Numbered from the stretch's first letter, positions 13,201 to 29,100 are shown. The stretch: DNA of 64,000 bases from Meghimatium bilineatum (GCA_034231615.1 CM067306.1:42022761-42086760), one strand, 5' to 3'. The notes: generated by a model not told the origin, from the sequence alone. Made by a program: numbers and translations.

Positions 13201-16200
13201 TGAATAGGTAGGGTATAGCTACGACGCTGTGCGAGCGCCAGCCATTGTGAACAAACAAAAGCAAAATGGCATGACTGTATGCCAATAGTGTGCTAAAGGT
13301 TAACCAAGGTATGGTAGTGAAATTGTTAATAGCAATTTTATGTTGAACATATACATAAAAACGTATCAAAACATAGACCACTATCATCCATGTTATTTTT
13401 TAAATAAATTTTCAATGTGTTTATTTTTAGCTCTGGATATTCCCAAGTTCATTGCTGAGTTCGGTGACCTATCAGTTCCAGTTGGGCAAGATGCTAAATT
13501 TATGTGCCAAGTCATTGGACTACCAACACCTGAGATTACTTGGTATGTATCTAATTTCTATAAACACACACTGTGACATGTAACAAATATAGTGACATAT
13601 AGCAAATAAAGTAATATGTCCACTGTCACTTTCACATAAATAATGGCTGTAATGTATACAGCTGGTCATATGGAATTTGTGGTCAAAAGTAGGCATCAAA
13701 TGATTGCAGGCTTTGATTGGATGTCTATATATAAAGGTAAAGATAAGTAAAATTAAGAACCAGTGTTATTGCATACAATTTTCACGTAAGTGATCATCTA
13801 CGTGGCTATTGGTTGATCAGAAACTAACCTCTAACTAGTGTCACCTTCAGCACTTCATCAGTAGTGATGGTACCATGCTTTGAATTTTCAAATACATAAA
13901 TCCTTATACCCGACTTCCTTTTGGCTGGGTGAACCACATGAGACAAAGGCTTCGGTAAAACTGTCCGAATTGTAATAGAAAACAATTATATGACATTCTA
14001 CCATGTAGTTGATGAAAAATATTTTTTTCAATTGTTGAAATTCAGTTTACAGATAAAACCAAAACACAGAATTGATGTTTTGACCACAAGGCATATTTTA
14101 GGACAAAACACCATTTTAAAATCTTGAAATAGAATTGAACAAAACCGCATTCAAAAACATGTCAGCATCTATGTTTCCATAAAAAAATTATCAGACAGAA
14201 ATAAAGTAGAACACAACATAAATATTCAAAGTTACATGTAATATTTAATAATGTGGTGCTCATCTTCAGGTACCGCAACTACAAAGAAGTGTATGATGGC
14301 CGCAAGATTGTCATTCGCCATGAAGCCACCAACTTGACCTTAATCATCAAGAATGTGGAATTTGCAGATGCTGGAGATATTGAGTGCCAAGCTAAAAACA
14401 AATATGGTGCTGTTAGCATCAGAGCCAAGTTGCATGTACTGGGTGAGTTAAAGCCATCATCATCAAGTATCATATCCTTGACAGGGTGTAGTCATCATCA
14501 CAGACTTACTCAGCATCAGCACATCTTGCACTAGTCTTTCTACCATTTACAATTGTGATGTTTAGGTGATTTGTATGTCTTGTGTCCATCTACTCCTTGG
14601 TCTATCTCTCTTTTTTATTTCCTGTCATGATCCCCTTCATGAATGTCTTTCTAAAATTTTGATTATCATTATCTTGTGATATTTCTAAAATATTGTAATT
14701 TTCAGGAGATAATTTTGTTGTTTAATTGCCACTAAAGGGAAGTAACAATTCCATCTCCTTCTTATTGGAAAGATTGAGGACAAGCACTGATCACTAGTCT
14801 TTTGAATGTTTAACCTGAAAAAAATGATACAGTAAGGGTAGAGTGATGAGAGTACATACTAGTGCAGTTATTAGTACCCTGGCTTTCTAACCTGGTTGTG
14901 TAGGATTTATTCCCAGTTGAGGATGGTTTGTTCTGACAATAAATGGCTTCAGTGTCAAACCAGCCTCAGGTAATCTATGAGATGGTAGTCTTCTATCTTG
15001 AGAGTGAGTGCTATCCTTTTCTACATTAGCAAGTCATTCATATGAGGAATATCATGTTAGGCCCACATTTTTCATAGACTGTTGGCACACTAGAGATAGT
15101 TGATCAGGATAGTGTCAGATATATTTACATTCCCTAAATCAGTAATATAGAACATAAGACAAATATATTCCTTCAGCAACAAATAAACAAACTTACATGG
15201 TTATCAAGAAGTACCGCTGACAGTGGTGAAATGAAATACTCTTGCTTGGTTTAGACATGTAACAAGACAAAACTCACTTTCTACAACTATTTTGGAATGA
15301 ATAGTTGAGGGAGGGGGGGAGCAGATGAGGCTGAAAGATATATTTATGAATTTTCAACATCAAGGATTAGTCTCTCCATGTTTCCTGCAAGCATTTTATT
15401 TCTACACTGATGGTTTCCTAGACAGGTCACAATGTTATTTCAGTCTCTGAATGGTTAAACCATGTTATAATTTATAACATTCAGAAAAGAAATTACATAT
15501 TCTATTTAGAAAAAACTGTCACGTGATTCCATCAAACAGTGCCCCTCAAAAAGCATTACTAACAAACACGATGGACACATAGCCAGGGGCTGACCATGCA
15601 AACGATGGATTACAGAAATAAAAGAGTCAGAAACAAATATTTATGAAACACACAAAGAAGTCATCTCCAGAGAACAAAAAGTCTATACACCCACTTGCCA
15701 TTATATAAAAGGGCATACATGCAACTGAAGATAGAAATAACCTCAGATGTTGTGGTGGTAGGACTACCTGAAGGATGACTTTCTTTGTTTTGGATGGTTA
15801 TAAAGCTCTGACATAATTAAATTGTACTCATGTCCTGAAATGAAAGAAGCATATCTCACCATAAGTGATACCACTCATGTGCTTAGATGAAATGAGCAGA
15901 TCCTCACCATAAGTGATACCACTATCTCCTGAGATTAAAGTAGCACATCTTCACCATAAGTGATATCACTCATGTCCTGAGATGAAAGTAGCATATCTCA
16001 CCATATGTGATACCACTCATGTCCTGAAATGAAAGTAGCATATCTCAACATAAGTGATACCTTTTAGTGCGAGAGAAGAGTGCCATCTTTTTATCTTCAT
16101 CATTTGACATATTCTTTCCAGAATAAAGTCTTCCTTATGTATTCTCTGAACACTCCAAGATTTTGGGCATCAATTTATCATTTTGGTCAAAATATAGTCT

Positions 16201-19200
16201 TACATATTTCATACCATGAAGGATAAGGTTAAATTTATGAAGAAGCAGAGACTAGACAAGATAAGATAACTATAATTAAATCATTCACCCAAATTAAAAT
16301 AGTTTTTGTTTTAAATACCAGCATTGTTGTAATTTATGTCTGAATCTATTCCCACAGCTGCTCCTCAGATCGAGTTGCCAGATCGTTATGGCCAAGGGCT
16401 TCGTTTCTGTCGTGGTGACACTATCAAAGTCCGCATTCCAATATCAGGAACACCCACTCCTAAAACTATCTGGAGCAGAGGTCGTGAAATTTTGGAGGTT
16501 GGAGGTCGCAACGGTCGTGTGGACATTGCAGGAACTAACCTTCACTCAACCTTGATCATTGAGGACTGCATCAAATCTGATGAGGGTGTCTACATCTTAG
16601 AGATTGAGAACCAGCTGGGCTCAGCCAGAGTGGAAATTCCCATTGCTGTAGTTGGTATGTATATCTCATTTAGTCACATTAACAGTTTATTTTAGCTCTG
16701 CTGTTATTTTTTCACTCATCTCATTTGTGTCTCATTTAATCATACTAACAGTTACATTTATTTTAACACTGCTGTTAGTTATTTTTTCACTTATCTCATT
16801 TGTGTGATACTGAGTCAGAAATTGGAGCAAAGAATGGCTGTCTGATTGAAGATCAAAGTGAGTCAGAAGCCATGCTGAAGTTAAAATCTATTAAGTTTAA
16901 ACTTTCAGATATTGCAGCTAATCTGTAAACCATGACCCTTCACATTTTATTCTCCTTACTATATTCTGCTAATCTGCAGCAGTTTAAGAATTAAAGCAGA
17001 AAAAGATGTTACTGATCTTAACAATATATTGTAACATTTATTTCATACTTCCTCCATTGTACTGTCATTGATGTTCTGCCCCCTTATGCATACCACTAAT
17101 TTAGTACCTCTTATTCTATCTAGTATATTTCTTTTATTCTCTAGTTCAGTTCCATTAAGAACTTTATCAGTTAATGAAATATGAAGACTACATCATGTTC
17201 AATTATAGCTGCTGTACAGAGAAAATGTTCTGCCCAAAGAATCATAACAACAAAGACAGATATCTAATCCTGACCATATGTGTCCCAAATGTGGCAGAGT
17301 TGGACTTTTCAGTCATCTGCACACACACCAGTGAGATACAAGAACATAAGCCTTAAACTGTTGTCATCATTGGCTGTGATGGATAGCTCATTATTATTAT
17401 TATTTATTATTGTTATTATAGTTGTTATGAGCTGTAACTACATTAATTATGAAAACTTATCGAGAAAACATAATTTTTAGCCAGCTTATTTCCATGAGAA
17501 CCAAAATTGTATTTATATTATTCTTTGCAGAACCACCAGACCCACCCAACAAACCTGAGATCAAGGAAGCAGATAAGCACAGTGTGGACCTCTTCTGGGA
17601 ACCACCAGAATATGATGGAGGATCACCTATCACTGGTTATGTTGTTGAGCGCTGTGATCCTATTACAAGAATTTGGCGCTGGGCTTTGACGACCTCACAA
17701 CCATTCTGCACAGTTGCCTGTTTGGAAGAACATGGCGAGCACCGATTCCGTGTTATGGCTGAGAATCGGTTCGGTGTTAGCGAACCTAGCAAAGAATCAG
17801 AAATTGTCATCACCAAAGAAATACTGCCAGCTATCAACTATGATGAATTATGTAAGTCTGACTTATGATAATTGTTGCTTCTGTCCTGTAGATATAGGGA
17901 AAGGTGTGTTTGGAGGTTCAATACCTTCCCTTATGAAAATAGAGCATGAAACTTAGAATTATAAAAGCAGTAAAAAAATTTAATATAGCTCTTTCCTCTC
18001 TTCCCCCCCCTCCCCAATTTTTCCTTTAAATTTCCCCTCTTACAAAAAAGGGCGGGGGGGGAGCTTTTTTTAAACATTATTTTTTTTTTCCCCTTCCAAA
18101 CAAAATTATATCTGTAACCTGCATTAGGAATAGTGCAAGCTGTAGGAGCTGCTGGATCAATAGAGTTATGCTCTATCTGTCCCCCTATCTGTGCTCTACA
18201 CCTAGACCAACTGCTAACCAAATCTTAGGACTCAGTCTGCCCAGACACATCATTGTGGTTTTATTTTGCTTTTTCTCATCCTAGAATAAGGTATGTGTCC
18301 TCCGACATGTTCACCTCTGCCCAAAGTCGTTTATTGGACCAAGTATGTCATGAATGTGTCCTCCGACATGTTCATCTCTGCCCAAAGTTTATTGATTGAT
18401 TGGACCAAGTATGTCATGAATGTGTCCTCCGACATGTTCATCTCTGCCCAAAGTCATTTATTGGACCAAGTATGTCATGAATGTGTCCTCCGACATGTTC
18501 ATCTCTGCCCAAAGTCATTTATTGGACCAAGTATGTCATGAATGTGTCCTCTGACATGTTCATCTCTGCCCAAAGTCGTTTATTGGACCAAGTATGTTGT
18601 GAAGTTATTGTGATTCCTTAACAGAAACTTGGTGATTCTTGATTCTTGATTAAAAAACTGGCCTCACAGCACGTGGGGCATTCCCATAAGTGCTCCGCCC
18701 TATGTTCCAGCAGCCATTCAACTCGATGGTGTTTCGAATCCAATGCCGCAGAAACAGACGTCGACATTAGGACACAACTCTGGCCCTTGTGACAGTTTTC
18801 TTTGTTGTTCTGCCCACGCCGTGCCCGTAACTAGTTCAAGCACAACGTCGGCATGTCGGAACAACATGGTAACTGTTATCAAAGGTTATGACTATGGGAT
18901 TGTATAGATGACATGCCATGAAGCTTCTATAAGAAGATAACCTCAATATAAAGGCATGTCATCTACTAAGGTTTTCTGTTGCATGGTTGGTTTGTCTAGT
19001 AAATGATGTGTAGATGTAATTCTGAATTGGTTTATGTAATTTGTTTTCAGATGATGAGAAATTCCTGGGATCTCATATTGATGTCAACTGCATCCAGGGT
19101 GATGTTTTAGGAAAATACATTATCTGTGAAGAACTTGGAAGGTAATCTTTTCTTTTCAAATAGTCAATTTATATTACTACTCATACTATTGGCTTGTCTG

Positions 19201-22200
19201 GTCATAAGAGCTTTTTTTGTATCAAAACCTAAATGCACCCTTATATTACTGAAGCCCAAATAGGGAGCAAAGAATAGCATAACTTGAACCTACCAAGTAT
19301 GTTATAAGAGGAGACTATAACTTTGACCTAGCAAGTATGTTATAAGAGGAGACTAAGGAAATTTGAGAGATGGAGTTGGTTGTTCCATTGCATAGGAAAT
19401 TAAATTTACCACCAAAAAAAATTAAAACCCCCCAAAAAAAGACAAAGAGAGACTAGCACCTTGGAAATGTGATTATATGACAAGAAAGTACAGTAAAGCA
19501 CACAAAATGCAAAATTTTAACAAAAATATTAAAATTGTTAATATAAATAAAACAAAAAGCCTTAGCTTACTGTGATTTGTGACTTCAAGTTGTGTTGCCA
19601 GAAGTATGTTATGACAAGAATGTTACATGACCCAAGAGGAAGAAACTAAAAACATTTAGAGGTACCAAAGTAATCAAGTTTCATATACAATACTGTGTAT
19701 TAATACATTAATGACAACAGTTAAAGTTGTCAATCCAGCACTGTTGTGGTGAGGTACAGTTTAAGTCTGTGATGGCAAAGGTACCAGGTTTAAATCCTGC
19801 CATAAAATTGTGCATCCAGACCATTTAGAAAGTAATGGCAAGTTACTGAATGTAAATACTTCCAGGAAAATTATTACAGCCGAAATATGCTGCATTGAAG
19901 GCTACATCCTGAATAGATTATGCTGTCAATTATGATTATATGTGTAGAATAATTATTTTATAATTAATGAGCAAGTCAATACAATGGCAAGCATGGCCAG
20001 AGTGTTAATAGGTACATCACTGGATCGACCTGACATAGTCAATGCTTTAAGAGACCTTGTTTTCTCAGAAGATTGTTCTAGAACATTACCAAATACAGTA
20101 CATTTCTACTGTACTGCTGCAGGTGCTGTTCTAGAACAATGTAAAAGATAATAAATAGACATTGATACTAAATAATATCACTTTACTTTTACCAACAGGG
20201 GAGCCTTTGGAGTTGTCCACCGTGCTGTAGAGAGGGCCACAGGTAAAAATTGGGCTGCCAAGTTTATCCGATGCCGACCCCAGGATAAGGATGTGATCCG
20301 ACATGAAATTGATATTATGAACAGTCTTCATCATCCAAAACTTCTGCAACTACATGAAGCATTTGACCAAAGAGGAGAGATGGTTATGATTCTTGAGTTG
20401 TAAGTTATTGCAGGCAGATGTCACTGAGCTGGGTCATAGATTTTTGTGGTGTTGAGAGATTCATTCCCTAAGTAAATGGAACATCAGATTTAACCCAAAA
20501 TTTAGCACAAAAATAAGCAAAAAGAATTAGGAAATTTCCTTTTGAGATAATGCCACAACAAAATGATATGGTTTTCAAGCAAGAAATAAGTAAAGGTTCA
20601 AAAAATTGTTTCAATTAAACCTCCCCTATATCTTTTCTAATGCTTTACCTAAGTCAGATGTGGCCATTTGTACAAACAAAATGGTGATATGACTTTTGAT
20701 TCTCTGGACTAAGTACAGATGGAAATCTAGTAGGATCATTGTCTTGCTATAAGAGATCCAGTAGCAGGAGTTTGAGAAGTGAATACTATAAACAATAGTC
20801 TATGACCCTGTAATTTTGTATGTCATGTGTGTTTATGAGTTATGCATGTTTGTTTACATTTTGCTTTTCTAGGTTTATTTTGGTAACCATTTTCTAAGAT
20901 TTAAACCATTTGTAGTCTAAATGTTTCCTGGGTCCTTTCCAAAAATAAGGGTCTGCTGTTACACTTATTATCAAATCTGTGATGATCCACAATTTTGTGT
21001 AATTTTTGACATCATTTACTGCCAGATTAGTCATAGATGCAAAATTACTGTAATCATGCGTTTGTTATAGAGATGTACAATTCTGTTACAGTTATCAGGA
21101 CTAGTGCCAGATTAGACTTTTTCACGTCACCCCCATCTGCATGCCATCCACTGAGAGACCAACCCATATAACCCTCTTAAAATAAAAAAGGGAAATAATT
21201 TGCGGGGTAAAAAATTGCCTACATTTGATTTTGTTTCCACAAAACAGGTAGATTCTTAATTCGGGAAAAGACTGTATGACGTCTAGAAAGAGAATCAAAC
21301 TATTCTCATAATATTACTATAAGCCTCTTCTCTAACCACTTTGCTACCACAGCTTGAGATATCATGTAGCATAACTGAATAAATTAAGTTCTCTTGATCG
21401 CAATCATATGTTGATTAAGTAGTTTTCTCCTACAAATATCCTCATGTCTTCATCCTGAAAATTATATTCATTTATTGATTCCTTCATTTTTAGGCTGAGT
21501 GGAGGAGAACTGTTTGACCGACTTGTGGAGAAAGAATATACCCTTACTGAAGAAGACTGCATTACATACATGAAACAAATATGTGAGGGAGTGCAGCATA
21601 TGCACCATTCCAATGTCCTTCACCTGGATCTTAAGGTAATATTATATATAGGCTTATATAGTATTTGGTATTCTGCATCATAGTATATTTTTAGTAAATG
21701 ATTCCATAGTGAATAGTATCTGAGCACATTATATTACTTCAATATTTGTACTGTTCTCTTGTCACTTTGTGTTCATAATTTTATGAAGACACAAAAGGTG
21801 AAAGATGTTCAGTCCTCTCTCATGTTTTTATTATTATATGCATCTTCCTCTTCCTTATTCATTATCTATGTGGTACTCTTGGCAGGCAGCTTGCCACTTT
21901 GTTAAGAGGGATGGAGTACATATGGGGTAATCTGGGTACAATGAATGCAACCCTCTACACCTTTGCAACATGCAGAAATTGGATGTGTTAGGCTGAAAAG
22001 CACAGATATTGCAGCCAAGCTGTAGAGTGAAACATAACACACTCCATTTTCCAAGCTAAAACAAAACAGTTGGTAGCATATTCGGTACAATCACATATCA
22101 TGTGCTTTTTGAAATGTAGATGAAGTTTAATATTATGCACAGGTTCATTCCAAGTTCCCTATAGTGCAAGCAGTTTTTGTGTTGTCAGTTAAATTATATC

Positions 22201-25200
22201 ACTAGTAGGCTGTGTTGTCTGAAAAAGAAAATGGCTAATTGTAGCAGAGATTAAATTATGCCATGATTGAATGTGACAAATTCGCATCAGAGAATATGGG
22301 ATGACCGTGGATGTTAGGGGTAGGTTTAGACCTAACACTGCCCCCTAAACTCTTTACAACACCCCCTCCCTAATTCTATACATCTCTGTCCCAAGGAAGA
22401 CAGAAGCTGTGTTCTTCCAAGTTCAGCATTGATATGGCAGCTATTTCACTAATATAAATGAATCATCAGAGTGATGTCACAAAATACTAACAAGTTGTAA
22501 TCAGTGATTACTTAAAAACTGTGAGTGCAGTAGGCGCATGACATGTGATTGAACCACATATTCTATTTAGGACATAGTGATCTATACATATTTATTTGGC
22601 TCTTGTAATTTTTAGGCAATATCTACATCAATAGGTTGCCATTGCTTTATGAAGGTTCCAGAAACAAAATTGCCTGCTGCAGATATTGAACCCTGTACCT
22701 TCACCCTTTGTACTTCAAAGCCACAGATACTAACTACATTTCATCAACTGACAGAGGTTTGAGAACAAACTCAGAAGAAAATAGCTGAAGATTTATAAAT
22801 GTTTGACTACTTCTAACTCATTATATAAATGTTTGACTACTTCTAATTAATCATATATTATAAATGTCTGACTACTTCTAACTAATCATATAAATGTCTT
22901 ATTACTTCTAACTAATCATATAAATGTTTGACTACTTCTAATTAATCATATTTTTTTCCTCCATTTTTTTATACAGCCTGAGAATGTCATGTGTGTTACC
23001 AAAGAAAGCAATGACGTCAAGATCATTGACTTTGGTCTTGCCCAATGTCTTGAGGAAGGGAAGTCAGTCAAGGTTCTCTTTGGAACAGCTGAGTTCTGTG
23101 CCCCTGAAATTATCAACTATGAGCCTGTGTCATTCTCCACGGACATGTGGTCACTCGGAGTTGTAACTTATGTCTTGTGAGTTTCTTATTTGTCTGTATT
23201 GATTATCGAACCTACCTAACAGTACTCATGGTATATCTATAGGTTCATAGTAACCACTAGCAGATGTTATGATTCCTGTGGTTCACTGGTTAAATTTAGT
23301 TGTAAATTTCTAATATAAATTCGACCTTTAATTTGCAGGGTTTTTTTTTTATTGATTTTATTATTTTGGAATGATATTGAAAGTGACGAATATATGCTAT
23401 ATCCATAAATGGACATCCCCCCATACAGATGTGGAAATTAATGGGAAACTACCACATTATTCTCCCAAGAAGAAAGTCATGATGATCCAATACCACTGCT
23501 TGCATGATCAGAGTGAATGATTTAGTATAAAAACAGGTCCACCAATTGACGTATTTAGGTACAACGATTACAGCTGATGGAAGAAGTGCAACAGAAATCA
23601 GAAGTAGAATAAGGCTGGCAAAAACAACATTAAGAAAAAGGAAAAATATATTGTGTAATATGATCTTGTCATTAGGGGTGAAGAAGAGATTTCTGCAGTA
23701 CTATAAAACTCCTATACTAACATATGGATGCAGTCTTGGACAATAAACAAACACGAAAGTGGGAAATTAGAGGCAGTAGAGATGTTGTTCTTCAGAATAA
23801 CACTGAGCATATCATGGAGTGCCAGGTAAACTAATGTGGAGGTGTTGATAGAGTCAAATATGAGATGGATCTTAATCAATAATATAAGAAAAAGACAATC
23901 TTCATTTTCTGGCCACATTATGAGACAGGGAGATTTAGAGAACATAGTCACAACAGGCAAGATTGTACGCAACAAGGACAGGGCAACAATGTGAGAAAAT
24001 ATTAGTTCAACATCCTGGCATGGCAGGAAAACAACAATGGTCCTGATGCATAATACTGAAGATAGAGAGTTGTGGAGAGCCATGATCACCTACTCCAGCC
24101 GACATGACACCTGATAATGATGATTGACAGTGAATATTTTTTCATGAGTTGGAATGGTCAAGTCGTGCATCAGTGTAGAGCATTATTATAGTAAAACCAA
24201 ATACTTGTATTAGCACAAAGCTAGATCTGCGATGTGGTAATAGTTAAAATTTTGATGTAGTCTAATGGTTAGATTAAAACAATTGAGTGATCAAATTATA
24301 TAAGCACTTGTTGTGCATTTTAAAAGAAACCTGTTCTTTTTCTAGTTGAGATAAATTTCAGTCTACCCAGCTGAAAAAACTGTTCTCTTTCTAGATGAGA
24401 TAACTTTCAGTCAATCCAGCTGGAAAAAAAAATTGGGTACCTAGCTCAAGGACTTAGAGAACAAGGACTACCTCACTGTAGTCTAATTACTGCTGGGTCT
24501 CTTATATTTGTGCACACCATTTATGGTATTGGATGTTTCTTATTATAATGTATCTATTTCAGTAGAGCCCATTTATAACAAATTGGTCTGACCTGATGAA
24601 ATCTTTATGTAGTAACCAAAATTTGCTATATACAGTAAAAATAACCAAAATTTGCTATATACAGTTTTAAAAATAGCCATAATTTAATATATATACAATA
24701 AAAACAAAACTAATTGTTGATTTTAATAAGTGTTATTAAATACTTAATTTTGTTATGAAAGTATTCACTAAAAAGAGGTTCCTCTGTGTTTATTTCTTTT
24801 ATTGATTTATTTGTACTAGTGACTATTATTTTTTACTGTCATTCATTATTTCCTTTGTCTTATTCTGTTGAATAAGCTGGTTTCATTTCCTTTGAAGGTA
24901 AAAAGAAATGTTGTTTTTCACCATATTAGCAACTCTCCCTTTGACTGGTAAAATGTCTTCTTTTTTCACCTAAAAGACTTCACTCCCTTCAACTATAAAA
25001 ATGTCCTCTATCAACAATTTGGAAACTCTTCTCTTTGACTAACAGTGTATTTCATTTGATTTTGTCCTTTACTAAATTGTGGTCTCCCTGTTATACATTT
25101 TCTAATTGTATTCTGTGTGCACAGACTAAGTGGTTACTCACCATTTGCTGGAGATGACAACCACCAGACATTCCAGTTTGTCAACCAAGCAGACTATGAT

Positions 25201-26140
25201 TTTGATGATGAAGTGTGGGAACGTGTCTCTGATGATGCCAAAGACTTCATAAAGAATTTGCTCATTAAAGATAAAAAGTAAGACATTTATACATCTTGCT
25301 GTCAGAACTATTGTGCAAATATCCTTGAGAACTTTATACTTTTTAAATCAATTGTGGGTGCTGATGATAATAATGATGGTGGTAGTAACAATGGTTGGCC
25401 GGCCACGGTAATGACAATAGAACCCAGAGAAAGTACAAGTTTCTCCCTTTTGTTACCCCTGTGTTAGGAAGTAGAGTTTTACATAAAACTTGAGATTGGG
25501 TTTTCTCTATAATTTTTTTTAATATAAATTTTTCCAGAACTTTTGCAAGTCCCAGATGACCATTTTTAGTAATGTTGATTGTAGAGTATAATGCTATGAG
25601 CTGGACAGTCAACACTGCAGGAGAGGGGACATTCTTGCATTCTATAAGCATGCTGCAGATAAGAAGGTAGATAGAGTTTAGACATGGATCTTCAACAGAC
25701 TGCATCACAGCAGAGATCATAGGATGTGGTAGTCAACCCCAAGCTCACACTTCCTTAATCACCTCTTATTACTTGCATGACAAGTGGCAGTTCTACTATT
25801 CTTTGTCCCCCTTTCTGGCCCACACAATACACTAGCAATTGTTTATCTATAGATGAACCATTTCATTAACACTAAATTAGTAAATCATGAATTGGCATGT
25901 TCAAATGATATAATATAAAAGAATTTATATAGTTCAGCAGTGGGAAATGTTTTTTTGTGCCAAAGACCATTTGTAAATTTATAATATCATTCACAGACCA
26001 TTTATAAATTTATAAAATCATTTGCAGGCTATACAAAATTATTGACTTAAAAGTTAGCCTGCAATATTTACTTTAACATTTAAGTAACTCATCCTTAAAG
26101 TCATTGCTGAAATTTCTTCTCTTTGGTGAGATGTATGTAC

Positions 26141-26172
<32 letters not shown>

Positions 26173-29100
26173 GGTCCATACCATGCGATGTTTGTTATCA
26201 TGTCTTTCCACAGCCTTCTGTTTCATATGTTGTCAATCATTTCTGATGCCAATGTTCTCCCGTGCCACAATGCTAGATTTTCAAGCATCTTCTCTCGTGG
26301 TCTTCCCCTACCTCTCTTGCTCTTCAACTTGCCTGTTGTTATAATGGGTACATTATTATTATGATTCACTTAATATAAATTTATGGTGCTATGAAACAAG
26401 GCCATAGACTTATTGAATGCTTAGTCCAGTCTTGGTTGCTTCTGACAGACCAAACCAAATGATCCCCAGAGCTATTAATGGGCAATGGTCCAGAGGTTTT
26501 CCGCCCCTGGTCTAATCAAATGGAGTGCTTGTATATCCATAAAGCTAAAGCTGTGAAGTAATAATGGTTATAATGCTGATTTATTTAAATGGTTAGATAG
26601 AACAATGAAGTAATAAATTATATAAGCACTTATTTTTCAATCAAAAGAAATCTAATTAAATTGTTATCTATTGATCCATCTCTGTTCAATCTCAATTTTT
26701 CATATTTTCTACTGTCCCAGTCCTAATTTCTGCCTTTAAAGTTCCTATTCATTTATTTATTATTTCAACCCATCTATCAACTATCCACTCTCTGTTCATG
26801 AGTCTGTTAGTTCATCTGTTCCTTATCAAGCAATTAGCTTACCACCAAAGTTGAATGTGTATGGCAATTGGTGAAAAGAAAATGGGAACGCAATGCATAT
26901 TTGTTCTCTGAAGTACATCCTGCTGGAAATTAGTATGATCATTGTCCTGCTACAAGAAGGATCCACTGGGAGTTTGAGAATTAATGCTTACAGTCCTTTA
27001 ATTTACAATCCATCACATTTGAGTTTGTCTGTCCTCTAAACATCATTGTATTTTATTTCATTTGTCCATCATCCATCCTTCACTTTTACATTCCCTCATA
27101 TTTTAATTCATCTGTCCTTCATCTTTCAGTTTTACAATCACCCACATGTGCAAAAGTTAGTGTATCAGGTCAAAAAGTGAAGATATTGCATCTAATCTGT
27201 AACAATGACACATCCAACTGTTCTTCTGATTACATGTTGCTAATCTGAAGGAGTATAACAACAAATACAGAAGGTAATCATCTGCTGAAGTTGGATGTGC
27301 AAGATCTTTGGCACAAATAAAACTGCAACACAGCACATCTTTGTTCTCTGCACTATATATATCTTGCTAGAAATCTAGTAGGATCATTGTCCTACTACAA
27401 AAGAGATTGTGGAAGTTTAAGAATGAACAAAAAAAGCATATGTACGAGGGGGAGTCAATAAGTAAGTCACAAATTGATGTTGGATGGCAGGAAAATGCAG
27501 TAGGTGGTTTCTAAAGCTGTTTATAGTTGATATCATCATAGAACTTTATGTTTATGTTCGCTAGATGGCGCTAGCTGTACCTTGCGCATGCGCAGCACAA
27601 AAAACAAAATGGCTACTGTACTTACAGAGTGTACAATCAATGAACAACGTGCTGTTGTGCGTTTTTTATGGGCAAAAGGACTGCCTGCAAAAGACATTCA
27701 TAAAGAAATGCTTCCTGTTTATGCTGACAATTGTTTGTCCCGTAAAGCGGTGCACAGCTGGGTAAACAAATTTTCTCAAGGACGCTCTAAAATTGTTGAC
27801 GAAATCCGATCTGGTCGTGCTGTTGAAATTGCAACAGACGCATCTGTGCAGCGGGTTGAGGAGATGATTCGAGGTGACAGACGAGTAACGATAGACGCTG
27901 TAGCAGCTGCAATAGGGTGCTCACATGGTTCAGCATACAGCATCATGCATGACCGATTGAAATTTAAGAAAGTGTGTTCAAGGTGGGTGCCCAGACAATT
28001 GACGGACGAACACAAAATGAACCGATTAGGCTTGTCATTGGAGCATCTCTGTCAATACGCAAATGAAGGAGAAGACATGATGAACAGGATTATTACTGGG
28101 GACGAATCATGGGTGCATCACTACCAGCCGGAATCAAAGCGTGCTTCAATGCAATGGAAACATCCTTCTTCGCCTTGTGTCCAAAAATTCAAGGTTACAC
28201 CATCAGCAGGGAAGGTTATGCTGACAGTGTTCTGGGATTGTCAAGGAGTGCTTTTAACCAATTTCAAAAAGAAAGGTGACAATGTGAATTCTGAATCATA
28301 CTGTGAAGTTCTATCAGTGCTTCGGGATGCAATTCGAAGAAAACGTCCAGGGCTGCTGACTAGAGGAGTGCTACTCCTTCATGACAATGCTAGACCACAT
28401 ACGGCTCGATTAACTCAGGAGAAAATAAAAAATCTTGGTTGGAAAATTCTGGAACATCCTCCTTACAGCCCCGATTTAGCCCCTAGTGATTTTCACCTTT
28501 TTGGTCCACTAAAAACCCACCTTGGCGGGAAGCATTTCGCGACTGACGCAGAAGTTGAATGTGAAGTGAAAATGTGGCTTAAAAAGCAGAGCACGCAGTT
28601 CTACGCAGCAGGTTTGGGAGGACTCATAAAACGATGGGATAAATGCATCAATGTTGGTGGAAATTATGTTGAGAAGTAAAGGGATAATGTATGTGTAAAA
28701 ATAAACAGTTTTCAGGTTTTTATCGTCTTCAGTTTTTTTTCTAAAGAGCCATTTGTGACTTACTTATTGACTCCCCCTCGTACATTGATATTTTACTGGT
28801 CTGTTTGTCCACTATATTAATTTGGCTATATTTATTCATTCAGACAAAGGATGACAATAGATGAAGCTTTGAACCATCCATGGCTGAATGTAAGTTTGAC
28901 TATATATTCTTTTAACTCATATCTGGCATTGCATTTCTACTTTCTCTCATTTTGCTTTCATTGTGATTAAAAATGAGAATGAACTGGCTTTTTCATGACA
29001 TCATAATAATAATAATAACAACAAATCACATATATCATTGGCATCTTATCATGGCTTATTAATTGGTGATATCATCTTAGATTAATCCAAATAATTGCCT

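Larger units (their letters stand above)
19110..28889 (+). other. Serine/threonine kinase domain (exons 8-13)
   Basis: Assembled across six exons, the domain is about 258 residues and complete. Gly loop G-R-G-A-F-G; ATP-anchoring Lys in W-A-A-K-F-I; alpha-C Glu in R-H-E-I-D-I; catalytic loop H-L-D-L-K-P-E-N (H-L-D is the usual form in the MLCK/twitchin group); D-F-G; G-T-A-E-F and A-P-E in the activation segment; D-M-W-S-L-G; and R-M-T-I-D-E-A-L-N-H-P-W-L at the end. No key residue is missing, so it should be active once its tail is displaced. Titin-type changes to the D-F-G are absent. Confidence 0.94.

Noticed and set aside
23712-24089. Minus-strand ORF of 125 codons
   Set aside because: Shadow of the + strand L-D LINE tail.
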